64,000 nt of DNA. It comes from Salvia splendens (lineage: Eukaryota > Streptophyta > Magnoliopsida > Lamiales > Lamiaceae). Shown here in pieces: positions 40,793-53,082 of the stretch (position 1 is the stretch's first letter; each line of letters begins with the position of its first letter). The DNA lies in assembly GCF_004379255.2 (NCBI RefSeq), contig NW_024599208.1:1-64000 (forward strand), in the 5' to 3' direction. The position numbers were made by a program, and so were the translations under genes. A model generated the notes under the pieces. It saw only the letters and a list, made by a program, of their open reading frames with translations, was not told where the DNA came from and ran no database searches.

Positions 40793-42730
40793 AACTGCTC
40801 ACACTTAAACCATACTTGCCCTCAGGTATGAAAGACAAAATAAAGGAATAAGGCAAATTTCGTGCGTGTTTATTATTTAAATGGCTTAAAGAAAAAGAAC
40901 AAACACAAACTCCTAGACCTAGACACGAAAAGACTTAGACAACAGACTCAAACACACAAGAGAAATCAATCAGAAACAAAAAGAATAGAGATAAGCACAG
41001 ATGTATAAATTGGTTCAAGTTTTAGCAATTGTCCCCACAAGCTTAAGGTCTCTCCAATCGTCTACAGTCTCATATTCATCCCCCTCCCTTCGTCTACCTA
41101 GTCAGTTTGTTAGTTCGTCAAGATAACCCCTATTTTCTCTAATTGTTGGATTCACTCGGTCACTCATTCCTCACCAAAAATGTTAGGACCATTCACTCAT
41201 TTATGCTTTTGCCATACCCCTGATGCCTTGGTTCTATTGACACATGAAAAGTTCCTTAAGGTCTTTCATTTGGTTATATCGGGGCCAAGGGATTGTAATG
41301 TATGTAGGTGAGAATCCTAGGGGTCTAAGTTCAAAAAGTATGAGTGCAAATAAGCGAAGGACATGTGAACTTAGGGACAAAAGATGGAAATAACCTCCTT
41401 ATTTACAATTCTGTCTTCCCAAAATTTGGAGTTGTTCCCTGGTCATTTCGGCCTTATTGCCTAACTTCCTTCTACTGGGTCAGGCTATTCACTTTCTAAC
41501 TTTCTTTTTGATTTTTTTCTTGGGTCTGGCTATTCACTTTCCTGCCCATTTTCTAAGCATATATATTCTTTTCTCTCTTCTTTTTTCGTATGTTTCTTGG
41601 GTCAGGTTGCACAATTGTTTCCCTGCCCATTTTCTAACTATTATTTCAGCCGGGTCAGGTTACAGAAGCTCCTGACCGTTTTATTTTCTAACTTTCTACT
41701 TACTTTCCCCTGTTTCTCAACCTAACTTCCTATCCCGAATGGTGAGTTGACTCCACTCTGCCCCCTTGTACACATTAAATGAAGGTTGAGGTGTCAAAGG
41801 AAGGGACAATTTTTACAGAAGTTCCTGGCCATTTTATAGAAAGGGACAACTTGTTTAACTAATGGGTGCCCTTACAATGAGGCGGGTTCAATAGATTCGA
41901 AATTTTTTTAAGCTCAATTAGGTTCTCCTATTGCCTTTAGTCCTCACTCCCCTTATGTCATTTTCCCCTAAGCATCAAGTGGCAACCTATCTTTCCTATT
42001 CTAATAGTAGAAAGTGTTCTACTCTAGGCTTTTAACTCACTTTAAGAAGGCTTCACAACTAGATCAAAACAAGGCATTTTCTTCGTCCAAACTGATTTTG
42101 ATTATTAAAGCAAGAGGTCTCAAAATTGACATGCATCCTCTCTTTGATCACTCTAACTAAGGGAATCTTGCTTTAATTTTGCTAGTTTATACTTAAACAC
42201 AGAATCCTAAAAAACTAAAACTCTACTGACTCAAAACTAACAACCTATATGCATGCTCGAGTGACTGCACTAACTCCTCCCCCTCCAACTTCAATCCTGC
42301 TTGTCCCCAAGCATTTCAGTGAAGTGGAGAACAGGGCAGTTAGAGTTCACACACCAACAAATCCTTCAGTAAGAAAAGAAATACAAACTTCTCACACTTA
42401 GGCTAAGTGGGAGAAGTAATAGCCAAGTGGGAGAAGTAATAGAACAACAACCAACAAACAAATGCATGAAAACAAACTTCTCACGGTTAGGCCAAGCAAT
42501 GGACTAAGTGGGAGAAGAAACAATCACAGAAATAACCAAAACACGATTACGGGAACAAAAGCATGCTATAACAGCAAAAACTTCTCATACTTAGACCAAG
42601 AATTGGGCTACTTAGACCAAGAATTGGGCTAAGTGGGAGAAAACACATAGCACAAATACAAATAGACACCTAAAATATGCAAGAAAAGTAGAAAAACATG
42701 CTCAAAAAACTGAAAAGAAAATTACTAAAA
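40793..42730 (-). other. 3' untranslated region of Athila-like element 2 with repeated motifs
   Basis: Four decayed copies of a GGGTCAGG...CCTGCCCATTTTCTAAC block lie at 41440-41700. At 42391-42640 palindromic units CTTCTCACACTTAG...CTAAGTGGGAGAAG occur at least three times; read on the minus strand each gives a purine-rich run like a polypurine tract. A 38.8-39.1 kb segment of element 1 matches 42.1-42.4 kb here (for example GACTTGATGAAGTGGAA-type and TAAGGGAATCTTGC). Confidence 0.55.
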
Positions 42731-42736
42731 GTAAAA

Positions 42737-45611
42737 TTACTTGTTACTGGGGTGGTTTAATTCTGTGTCTGGTCCCCCATGGGAGCCAGACTTCTGGGCT
42801 ACCTTCTTATGGTGGTCAGCCTTTGCTTTCTTAGGAATCGATGGGGCTAGTTCCTCCTTCTCCTTCGCTGCTTGCTTTGGTACAGTCTTCTTAACAGTCG
42901 TGGTGGTGGGATTGGTCACTACTTCCTTTCTCTTCTGGGTCGGGGGACTTGCTGGAGTACTAGGGGCTTTCTTGAGAGATGAGGTCCCTTGGCCTAGTTG
43001 CTTATACTAGCTGCTAGGTCGGGGAGGCATCATTTGCTGGGCCAGGGGGAATCTCCTCTCCATTGAGGCAATCATCTTCATTATAACATTGATGGCTTCG
43101 GCCATCTGTCCATTCTGCACCTCCATGCTCCCCGTGAGCCTTGCGATTTTTTTGCTCAGCACGCTCACATCATTTCAGAGCTCTCCCATCTTGCGCCTCC
43201 ATTCCTCACGCTCAGCATTAGATAGAGCTTTCGACTCTTCCAACTCCCTCTTCACGGTTACCACATCAGGCTTGCCCATATCAAAGAACACAATCTCACC
43301 TTTTTCATATGTAGGAGTCCCTTGTTGAAGAAGAAAGCTACATTGAATGGCTCTGGGGCATCACAGACTTGCAGGCCAGGCACTGACTTTGCCAACTTCA
43401 TGCTAACTTCCTTTGTAGATAAGAACCAAGGAGATGTCATGTGTAGAGATGGCGTACTGTGTGGCTAGTCATAAAGTTGCATGGGTAGGCCATCCAATAA
43501 CCCAGGTGGACCTTTACTCCCTTTAGCATGCACCATGTAAAATAGAGCTCCGGAGTTATGAGGGCGGCTCCAGTCTGACTTAGCAGATTGTACCCCAAAA
43601 AAACATGCGTGAATCAGAGTATCGGCTTGGCAATGTGGAATCCCTTCGAAAAACTCGTCTTAAAATTCCCTCCGTGGTTGGTGGTAATCAGGTCCCATGC
43701 CATCTGCATATCAAAGCTTGGAGTCTTCTTCGGGGCCCAATCTACCTCTCATTCCATGTGCCTTCATCATCTTCTTCCCGCGTAAACAGCCCCATTCGCA
43801 AGGACCACTCTCGGATGCTCATTTCCATGTCTTAACCGAAGAGGCGGAAGCTAATAGAATCGGCGTCAGGGTCCATGGTGGACTTAAACTTATATGAGGT
43901 GAAGAATTCCTTGGCCAGTGCGATGGGCACCTCTGCCGTGCAGTGATCCAGCAGCCAATCGAAACCGATGGCACGGATATACAATAGAAATTATTCCTCC
44001 GATTCTATCTCCTGGAGGGATGGGGGGTCGTACATCTTCCTGGCCTTTCCGTGCTTCCCCTTTGAAGTGCGCCCACTGCAAGTCTATGCCAGCTTTGAGT
44101 CATCAAAGTGGACCATGGCCTCAAGTAGCCTCTTTGTCAGCAATACTTCCATTGGTTCGTACGCCGGCCCCACCACCTGGTTTATTTCCACATCTTCTTC
44201 ATCTTCATTCTTTTATGTTGGTTCGGGAAACGGGACACTAATTGGTTTCGAGAAGGCTTCTCTAATCTTCGGGTGGAGGAGGCTTGCCTTTGCTTCTTCT
44301 ATAAGGGTGTAGCCTCTTGCTTACCCTTTCGTTTCCGCTCCTGTGCATAGTGTTTCTCCTCGGCCTCAGGAGAGAACTTCTCTGTTTCGACTGGTTCTCA
44401 TGGGCCTGGGGGATCCCCTCCCCTGTTTCCTCTCGCATTTCCTGGGTCTCGGGGATATCATCCCCTACCTCCTCTCCGCTTTCCAAATCTATCTGGTGCA
44501 AACGTCTGGCCATTGTAGACGCCCGTGTCTCCTCCAGTTTCTTGTCACAACGGTTATTCCGTCAATTTGTCCTTGCAGTGGCCGGTGTATCCTTCGACTC
44601 TAGCCCCTCGTCCGGTACAACCATGAATTTGGTCCCCTGAATAACGTCGGGCCTATCGGACAGTTCGTACCCGTCTACATCCATGTCAACCTTCTCGGTC
44701 CCATCATTCTCATCACTGTCTTCATCAATGATCTACTCTTCTCTTTCTTCGACTTCCAATTCCTCCGGGATTTGTTCTTCTACACCCCTCTTTCCTTTTG
44801 TAGTTTCAATAATACTACCAGTAGGGACTTCTCCCTCTACATCCTCATCATTGGGTATTTCTCCTTCAACCTCTTCTCTCGGTTCTCCAACAATACCATC
44901 ACCAATCCTATAACCACTACCCTCATCAGTCCTATCACCACTACCCTTGTTAGATTCTCCGTCTCCCGTATTCACATTCCCTGCACCTTTTACTCCCTAG
45001 TCCCCTTCCGCCTCAACATCACCCTTTTCTTTCTCACGCTCATCCCTCTCCCTTGTACTAGTGGGTACGACTGTAGAATTGACAAATTGAAATTTGGGTT
45101 GGGTGGATGGTATTACCGGTGTAATATCTGAAATTAGGGTTTCGGATGGAGATTTTGGGGTTTCCGTTTGGAGTAAGAAGGCCTTGGATGTTGGAGTTTC
45201 TATTAGGGTTGTAGGTCGTGGAGGGATGTTAATCGGGGCTACACTTGGAGCGGCCTCCTCCTTCCTGAGTTCTTCTGCTAGACGGGCGAATAAATAGCTA
45301 GTCTTTTCGCTTTTTCCGTATTTCTTTAGAAACTCTCTCATTATTTCTTCCGGATCAGATTCGTTGCCCGGTGGTGGAACTGTGGTTGAGGGTGTAGGCG
45401 GGACAGCGGAGATTGTGGTTGCCGTCTCTCCTGTAACTGGTTTCTTTGTGGTGGCTTTAGACGACGAAGTTGCCACCGTCCCTGTCTGAGGAGCGGACGG
45501 TGGCTTCTTGGTTGGCAGATTCTTTGGCGGTTGTGATGACTCGCCGGCCGTAGATTTGACCGATTGAGAGTTCTTATGTCGGGCTTTGTGTCGTTCTGGT
45601 TGGTTTTCCAT
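42737..45611 (-). pseudogene. Athila env-position ORF (large, low-complexity, function unknown), broken
   Basis: The frame starts at 45611 (MENQPERHKARHKNSQ) with a lysine-, serine-, threonine- and proline-rich, probably disordered N-terminus (about 200 residues), then acidic glycine-glutamate repeats (EGEIPNDEDVEGEVP, 44733-44975). A more ordered middle follows (MVHFDDSKAGIDLQWAHFK, PPIPPGDRIGGIISI; 43890-44130) and a lysine-rich tail (42737-42919). Stops at about 44994 and in the middle, plus two later frame changes, break it. Position after integrase matches the extra ORF of Athila elements, often called env-like; the middle part recalls the plant-transposon domain of such ORFs, but I see no transmembrane or fusion motif, so an envelope role is not supported. 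Confidence 0.55.
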
Positions 45612-46322
45612 GGTGTTGGTTCAGAAATTAGTGGTGGTTGATGGCGGTTTCATCGGAACTGTCACAAAGAAGAATGGAAAAGGTGAGGTAAGGGTATGAA
45701 CATTTGTGAATTATGAGAGAGATATTATGTGAGGAGGGAGGTTATGAAGAATAGGGGAAGTTATTTAAGAAACTAATAGAAAGAAGAGAATAGGAAACAA
45801 GTACATAAAATCACAAGGAAAAGAAAACGAAACAAGGAAATAAAATTAAAGGAAAAGAAAATGAGAGAGGCGGTTGCTTGCTGATGCAAGAGTCAGAAAC
45901 AGTACGCTTTCCTATCTCATCCAAAAATTTGAAATTTAATTTTTGAATTTTTTTTTCAAAACTTCTCCCCCCCCATCTTTTTAACCGAAAATTTCTCCAC
46001 CTCATATCTTCTTCAGAAATTCGTTTAACTCTCTCATACCCAAACTTAGAAAGATCAACTAAAAGGTGAGACATCTGAAAAAAATATTTCAAATTTCATT
46101 TTTGGAAAATTCATTTTTTTTACCGAGAAAGGTCAACTAAAATGTTTCAAAAATATTTTTGGAAAATTCATTTTTTTTCTTTGTTTGGATTTTTAAATAT
46201 ATGAAATAATACATATTTACAGTACTTACAAATTTTGCGGAGCTAATCTCAGGGCTATGTTGGGTCAGTTTTACAGTTAAAAATTTCTTAACAATCTACC
46301 AGATCCAGCAGATTCCCGAAGA

Positions 46323-47420
46323 TTACCCAGCAGCCTGACCAGTTAGACAATAGTAGAGAGTATACGTAGCGAAATTTTCTTCCACCACGCACATCTCTGA
46401 ACTATCCCTAAATACCATGACCCTATGACCATTAACAAGAAAAGGAATAGAATTAGGAGCGACTCCCTGAATTTGCACGGCTCCATTCACTCGAAGGCCA
46501 GTGTAGGGTCCAATCCACTTGGATTTTAGTTTCCGAGGCATCAGTTTAAGCCTTGATTGGAATAGAAGCACATTCTGACCAACTAGCAGTTCCTTGACCC
46601 GAAGGTTGTTGTCGTGCCACAATATTGTTTTCTCCTTGTACCACATAGCGGCATCATACGACTCAAGCCTTAATTCCTCCAGATCTTGCAGTTGAAGCGT
46701 TCTCTCCTCCTCACAGGCCTGGGGCTTCATGTTTATCTCTTTGATTGCCCAATAAGCTTTGTGCTCAACCTCGACAGGGAGGTGGCACATTTTGCTTAAT
46801 ACGAGCCTGTAAGGCAACATTCCAATGGGAGTTTTGAACACAGTTCGGTATGCCCATAAAGCATCGTCAAGTCTTTTACTCCAATCCTTGTTCGATGGAT
46901 TCATTGTCTTCTCCAAAATTGCTCTGATTTCTCTGTTCGAGATTTTTGCCTGACCATTTGCCTGGGGGTGGTAAGGAGTGGATAAACGATGGTGAACACC
47001 ATATTTCCTCATCAAAGCTTATATCGTCCTGTTGTAGAAATGAGTCCCTTGGTCTGGGATGATTTCTCAGGGCACACCATACCGGTTGAATATATTGGCC
47101 TTCAGAAACCTCGCTACTTCCTTCGATTCGCAAGAACTTGTAGCCTTGGCCTCTATCCATTCGGAAACATAGTCCACCACAACCAGTATGTAGGGGTTCC
47201 CATATGACGATAGAAAGGGACCCATGAAGTACATTCCCCACACATCGAAAATCTCACAAAGAATAATTGGAAACAGCGGCATTTCATCCCTCGCAGAAAT
47301 CCCCCCGGTCTGTTGGCATCAAAACCCGCTGTCTAAAAACTTCTGCGCTGTCTTTCTTGGCCCAAAATGACCAGCACATGCCAATGCGTGGCAATGATTC
47401 AAGACATCCTTTTGTTCCCA
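46323..47420 (-). pseudogene. Integrase of Athila-like element 2
   Basis: The zinc-binding region CHALACAGHFGPRKTAQKF (about 47340-47410) is followed by a TGA where relatives have tryptophan, then [14 protein letters not shown] (the usual catalytic aspartate of GIDFMGPF is replaced by tyrosine here), [26 protein letters not shown] with the second aspartate, [20 protein letters not shown] and [11 protein letters not shown] with the glutamate region, then [16 protein letters not shown]. The frame is open from 47015 to 46323. A stop near 47020 and the upstream TGA make it non-functional. Athila assignment rests on these motifs. Confidence 0.82.
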
Positions 47421-47696
47421 CTCGGGGATGTATCTTCTAATCACTTTATCGGACCCCATCCTCCAGAGGTAAGGGTCGTTCCAAAAATATTACCTGGTTT
47501 CACTCTTAAGTTTCATCCTCTGGGCCCGGGAAATTTATGGAGTACTCGGCAACTCTCCCGTGACCAAGTTGTTTGCCAGTTCTGCAAACCAAGGTTCTTC
47601 ATTCAGCTTACACTTCCCTTTATCCAAATCTCCTGGGCCAGTTAACGCTAACACTGCCACCCAACTAATAGGTCTAGGTGATTCCATCACATAATA

Positions 47697-48082
47697 TTAA
47701 TGTTCCTCTGGGAATGCATCCGGTATATCTTCTTCATTTTCTCCTTGCAGTATCCTGCTTAGGTGATCAACCACCTTCTCTGTACCTTTCTTGTCTCTGA
47801 CCTCCCAATCGAACTCTTGAAGCAACAGGACCCAGGGAATCAGTCTCGGCTTAGACTCCTTTTTGACTAACAGATATTTAATAGCTATGTGAATACAATC
47901 ACCATCGACCATAACAGATACGGTCGGAACTTCTCGAATGAGTACACAACAACCAACATTTCTTTCTCTGTAGTGTCGTAATTCTTCTGGGCCTGGTTGA
48001 GGGTCTTCAAGGCATAAAAGATCACATAGCTCTTCTTGTCAATGCTTTGACCAAGCACTACCTTCTGGGGTTCGAAGCCCCT
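47697..48082 (-). pseudogene. RNase H fragment of Athila-like element 2, cut by copia insertion
   Basis: Reads [48 protein letters not shown], then [22 protein letters not shown] and [16 protein letters not shown]. There is a frame change near 47890-47910. The 5' side stops at 48082 where a copia LTR ends; the RT that should precede it is not in the window. Confidence 0.8.
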
Positions 48083-49528
48083 TGCACAGCGGAAGTCATG
48101 CATTCACAAATATATCAGATCTACGGATCTATTTGACCGATTATGGGATTAATTAACTACATATTAAACACAGAATTGCATTCAAGAACGCACATAATTC
48201 ATGTAAAATGAATTAAAACCTAAAACATGAATTCCTACGGTTTAGAATTACCGATCTGATTCTCCAAAGAATCGATGATTGCTTGCACCTTCTCCACGTG
48301 ATGTTCTTCGTACTCAACCAAGAATCTTCTAATCTGTATCCCGAACTCAGATAATGACCTTTGGGTGGGCAAAGCTTGTCAGAATCGAAAATGGCTTGAT
48401 TAGAAAGAAGACATAATATCAGTTTTCTCAAAAACCGATTTTTCATCCACTCCCACATGGGAGCACGAAAATTAATGATAAAAATCTTATTTAATCTCCT
48501 TTCTAATCTCCTTTTATAAAGAGTTATGATGGGCCAGATTAGGGATCCATGGAGGTTGGACTTGGGCCAAACCTGTTGGACTTTTACTAATTAAATTGAG
48601 CCCCAATTTAATACGAGTCCAATAGAATATTATTATCATCCACTATAGTATAATAATATTGACTGCCCGTCCAATCGCAAATTACGAGTAATCCGGGCTT
48701 TACCTCTTTAATTTATTATTTCTCGTGTTTAAGATATAAATATCCATTAATTAATTTAAGCCTGCTATTTGACTTTAATTAATTAATATCTTTTTCCAAG
48801 AGTTGTCTAGTTCAAAATCTTTATTTATTATTCTGGAATAAATTCCAACCGGCCGGGTTTCTGAATAATAAAACCTTTTTCGAACACCTCTTGAGGATAT
48901 TATCAAACTGGACTCACCCAGCACACGATTCATTGCAATAACAATACTAGTACCTCTAGACATTTATCACCACTACCCAAGATACCAGGATTCTTGGATT
49001 GCGAAAAATCCGCAGCATTTGATAAATCAAAGTAGTGCATAATCAATATCGTATGCTCAATGTTATGTCAACAATGATTAAGAAATAACAATCACCGAGA
49101 CCTCGTCTTTTAGTAAATAGCAAGAAAGACTTATCTCAACTGTTAGATCCTTCAGTGCTATACCACACCAGTGTCGTTTATGTCCAAAGGTATGGAAACG
49201 TGCGGACTGACACTGCAACCTTTCACGATAGGTAGCCAAAGCCTATCTAGGTTGTGAAATTCTATTTCTCTTCTACAAAGGACTGACTGCGTCACTTTCT
49301 GTGAACGTCGTTCACGACAAGTCTACTATGCAGAAGAATTAGACTTATTTGCTTCTTATACATTTAAATGTTTGAGAAACTTCTTATAAATGCATAAGCA
49401 AACACCAATGCGATAAAATAAATACTTCTCGCCTTGGGTTAAAAGTGGATTGTAGAGTTTATTGTATACAAGCAATTCTATCCGTGCAACATGCTCGAAA
49501 TATGCTTTTCAGTATACCAATCCTAACA
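48083..49528 (-). repeat. 3' LTR of the copia element
   Basis: TG...CA bounded, 1446 bp, with TATAAAAGG on the minus strand near 48520 (CTTTTATAAAG on plus) as a possible promoter box. The purine tract AGTGGGAGAT adjoins at 49529-49538. Start sequence shared with the copia fragment near 33000. Confidence 0.8.
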
Positions 49529-51900
49529 ATCTCCCACTTATACTCAAAATCATGATTTCGAGTATACCCACTACCAAAACTCTCCCACTTAAACTCTAAG
49601 CAGGTCTCAGGCCATGATACATCGAACTACCGTACTTTTCACCTCCTATGTAAAACATGTTGCCATATAGGCATTTTGTGAAAACTTCTGCCAGGTTGTT
49701 CTCTGATGATATCTTGGAAACCATAACGTCTTGTTGCGCACTTAATTTTTTATTAATTTCGTACTTCATCTCTATGTGATTGCTTAGCTTTATCAGATCG
49801 TGTTTCCCTCGAGTTAGACATATGACTAGAGTAATTATAACAAAATATAATACTCATACACATACTCAGAATCACGGTCAAAGCTATTAGGAAGTTACTG
49901 AGATGAACAACTACTTTAGTAGTTTCCGATGAAACCACACTTGTAATTTTCATGATGGAGTCTATGATTTGATCAACACTCCTTCATGTCTCAGTATTCA
50001 ACTCCTAAAGTGAACACATAGTCAGAGGATGACTCGATCACCGATCAATTATAAAATCGAGTCGATGTAACCTAAAGGACATAACATGGATGTCTGATAA
50101 ACTAGAGCATACCTTTTAGTTTTTTTCAAGTACTATAGTATATTCTTTACCAATCCAATGTCCTTGGCCATGGTTAATATGATATCAAGCTTCTATGCTA
50201 AAGGCAAAGCTCATATCTAACTTAATACACATCATAGCATAATTAGGACTTCCAATTACGGAACTTGTCTCATTCCTCTTGATCTCATTCAGTGTCGTAA
50301 AACACTTACTAGAGACAAGATAATTCCATCTAGAAAAGTAAAACCTTTTCTTGGAATTTTCAATGCTAAAGTGTCTAAGTATTGTGTAGATGTAGGATTC
50401 TTTAAGAAACATAACATTCTTTTTCTAGCAATCTGATGACATAGATGCTTAGAATGTAACTAGATTATCTTAAATCCATCATCCTTAAACTGGGTAGACG
50501 ACCAGTTTCCTACGCTAGATAACCCTCTTAGTTGTTTATCAACTTTTATAGATGTCATCATCGTAGAGTACCAAAAATACCAAATATAGTGCACTTTCAA
50601 CTTTCTTGCCCTATATTACATAACCATTAAGATGTTCCATGCAGATGATCTCCTCAAGACATCTACTTAAAGAAAACTATCTTGACAATCATAGTACATA
50701 CATCCTAATTTATGTAGGCTACAATAGACAATATACAGATCGACTCAGGCAAAAATGGCAGACGAGAATATAATTCTCTATGGGTATAACCCTTTGCCAT
50801 TATTCTAGCCTTTTGAGATCCATGCTTACACTTGCAGGTCCACTAGCTCCCACTGACTGAAATAGTCTATGGGTAGTATCGCAAGTCTTGCAAACATTCT
50901 GGTCTATTTAAGATTGTTATTCATAATCTATCATCTTATCAAGAATGATTATTTGAATAAGTCATTGTGTCCTTGTAGTTACAGGGATTATGTTCAAGTT
51001 GATCTAAGACTGAGTCTTAAGACTCTTTTAGACCCATGAACTTATTATGTTCGCAAAGAACGCTCCCACTACGACACGACTCTTACAATCTTAGGTACAA
51101 ACGTTGATTTTCTTAGTGCATAAGTTTCTAATGGTAAGACTTCTTGGTTGAGATGGAAAATAGATATTCTCATTATCTTGAGAATTATCATGTTTGTTAG
51201 GCTTGTAGTTCTCCTCATAATCTTCATCAAAGAATCTAGTATTCATGTAAACAAACACATATCTTGCCATGAAGATTATAGAACATGTACCTTTTCTATC
51301 ATTTGGGACAACCTTAAAACATACCTCAGTACACAACTCCAATTACTTGGATACCTTTTCCAAAACGTGTGTTGGAATAACTCCACACCTTGAGATGTGC
51401 TGGACTAGACTTGCCTCAGTCCACAACTCGTGTGTTGTAGAAGGTACTGATGTTATGGTAGTTTCTTTAAGGTATAATTCGTTGTTTCTAACGTATATCC
51501 CATTAATGATAAGGTGTTATTGAGTAAAACTGTTCACTTATCGAACTTGTCTTCAAGAGACTTCGATATCTTCTTATATGACTATCCCATTCTTTAGAAG
51601 AATGCTTGGAGTAGTCAACTAGGATTTAACTCCCACTACTGATCTTAACACATTGCTCGTCTTCTATGGTATAAACCACTAAGACTTGCTAGTCTCTCTA
51701 TGTCGCACCTCTATAAGTATTCTGAATCCCTTGAACGACGAAAAGATTCTAACTTTTTGTGCATCAACCAGACTTACCTGACTTTCAAGCTATTTAACAA
51801 GTAAGCTGTTAAAATCTCGATAGTCACTTGAGTTTGACAAAATCAGTTTGAACAATTACTAAGTATTTTCTTGGCCTTATGTTTAAGTACCATAAATACT
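48083..51900 (-). mobile_element. Ty1/copia element remnant, minus strand
   Basis: The LTR is 48083-49528 (1446 bp; minus strand starts TGTTAGGATTGGTATACTG, ends GACTTCCGCTGTGCA), preceded by the tract AAGTGGGAGATTG. Internal pol pieces follow to the right: RNase H C-terminus (about 49620-49800: SNHIEMKYEINKKLS, SSENNLAEVFTK), an RT remnant (FLVLYDDDIYKS near 50560, from a YVDD-type core), and an integrase remnant (GYTLETTNYTLKET, VPSTTHELWTEA, 51370-51510). Stops and frame changes are numerous; gag and most of protease are not found. Inserted into the Athila RNase H. No right LTR is visible. Confidence 0.8.
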
Positions 51901-52065
51901 TTATCATTCATTGTTTAAGAAGTTGAACTGTCGTACAAGCTTACCAAACCTGAATTCCAACGTTCCTTTGATTAAGTTTAATCCTAAGGATAATCTCATC
52001 ATCTCAGTTTTGAATATTAAGACAGTCAAATTCATCAATCTTATAACATCCATTACCGCCAACAA

Positions 52066-52083
52066 AATGGCTCTGATACCATC
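52066..52083 (-). other. Primer binding site (tRNA-Met) in the pararetrovirus leader
   Basis: On the minus strand TGGTATCAGAGCCATTTT, the complement of initiator tRNA-Met 3' end that primes reverse transcription in Caulimoviridae. It lies about 340 nt downstream of the TATA-derived transcription start. The copia LTR nearby ends in a different sequence (CTGTGCA), and no LTR end precedes this site, which favours the pararetrovirus as its owner. Confidence 0.65.
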
Positions 52084-52430
52084 TTGACCTAGGTTGTATT
52101 TTGATATGATTGAAACCTTGTTGTTAGAACATGTATTGGCCAAAGCCGTGTTGTGTAATAACGTATTGGTTAGAATCATAGTATTTATGTGTGAATTATT
52201 ATGATGGATTCTTCCGTTATTAAAGGACATATGAAGAAAGAACATATGAAGATTATGCACAGAAACAGTTTGAATAAACATAATGAAAGAGAGCAGTATT
52301 AAAGTAATTGAAGAAAGAAATTAATTTGAAAACTCACTTTGGATTAAAACTTTGAAAGGTTACAGAGGGAATGAGAGAGAAGAGCAATGAGTCTGAGATC
52401 AGAACTCGGTGTCTTCATCTCAATCTGAAA
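52084..52430 (-). other. Pararetrovirus pregenomic RNA leader
   Basis: About 350 nt of pyrimidine-rich sequence (CTCTTCTCTCTCATTCCCTC type) between the promoter and the primer site, with short open frames such as the one starting ATGTTTATTCAAACTG at 52281. Caulimovirid leaders are long, carry short ORFs and end with the primer site; the arrangement here matches that. An alternative is an unrelated intergenic stretch, but the promoter and primer site on both sides argue against it. Confidence 0.55.
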
Positions 52431-52502
52431 CCCTTTATTTATAGCCAACAACCCTGGCAAAAGGTGTACAGTAATTTACATAAACGTAAGCAGTGACGTA
52501 AT
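52431..52502 (-). promoter_or_regulatory. 35S-like promoter: TATA box and as-1-like motif
   Basis: On the minus strand CTATAAATAAAGGG (52431-52444) is preceded by TTACGTCACTGCTTACG (52485-52501), a pair of TGACG-type half sites about 45 bp upstream of the TATA box, the same arrangement as the as-1 element in caulimovirus full-length transcript promoters, which bind TGA bZIP factors. Direction and position (after the last ORF, before the leader) fit the pregenomic RNA promoter. Activity cannot be judged from sequence. Confidence 0.65.
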
Positions 52503-52615
52503 TTACATAGTACAAATACTATTACAAAAAGTCAGTATTCACTATTCACTATTACATTATTGGAAGCAGAAAAGTGGCCGTCATTCTTGACCTTTGAAAA
52601 ATTCTTTTGAAAAGC

Positions 52616-53062
52616 TACATCATGCTGCAAGAACGATGCTGAGAATTCTGAGTTTTCTCTCACATCTTTTGATATATTGGCAGTGCCTATATTTCTCATC
52701 ATCATAATAATAATCAGAGTGACGACTTCTCTGACCTCTGAGTTCATACATGATCTGGAGGCTTTCTTTTTCCCTGCTGACTGCTTCTTGTAACCATCTA
52801 GCTTCTTTAGCATATTCTAACATACAAAGAGGCTTCATCTTCAAGCTGCAGTAATTATGAGAATGATATTGAGAGTTCTCTTCAAATTTTTGAGGCTTTG
52901 ATTTCGACTGTGAAGTCTATTAATGACCCAGCTGAGATAATGATAATCTATCTCTCCCGGAATATTAAGAATTTCTTTTGCCTCATTAAGATAATAGTCA
53001 GCTTCATCTGTGACTCTTTTGATTTCTTCAGTAAGGTTCTTGACATATTCTTTCGTCACCTT
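52616..53062 (-). pseudogene. Small pararetrovirus ORF after ORF2, coiled-coil-like, frame-broken
   Basis: Two overlapping frames: 53059 down to 52841 (KEYVKNLTEEIKRVTDEADY, helical, with heptad-like spacing) and 52844 down to 52616 (MLEYAKEARWLQEAVSREKE, then YYYDDEKYRHCQYIKRCERK). The change near 52850-52900 suggests one original ORF of about 145 codons. It is charged and predicted helical by eye. Its place between ORF2 and the promoter could fit a small virion-associated type protein, but I recognise no family and do not assign a function. Confidence 0.45.
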
Positions 53063-53082
53063 TTAACTAAAGAATCCTGACA

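Larger units (their letters stand above)
39109..48082 (-). mobile_element. Athila-like gypsy element 2, minus strand, interrupted
   Basis: The LTR is 39109-40792 (1684 bp; starts TGATAAGGCTAATTTTATG, ends GTGCATCA). Moving right: 3' untranslated DNA, an env-position ORF (42737-45611), integrase (46323-47420) and RNase H (47697-48082), where a copia LTR breaks in. The RT, gag and 5' LTR are not in view. Order and integrase sequence fit the Athila clade, which carries an extra ORF after pol. Confidence 0.75.

Noticed and set aside
42737..45611. True retroviral envelope protein
   Set aside because: The position fits, but no signal peptide, transmembrane segment or fusion motif is visible; most of the sequence is low complexity.
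52066..52083. Primer site as part of the copia element
   Set aside because: The copia LTR ends CTGTGCA, which does not precede this site, and a promoter plus leader of viral type runs into it without an LTR boundary. Kept as viral with moderate confidence.
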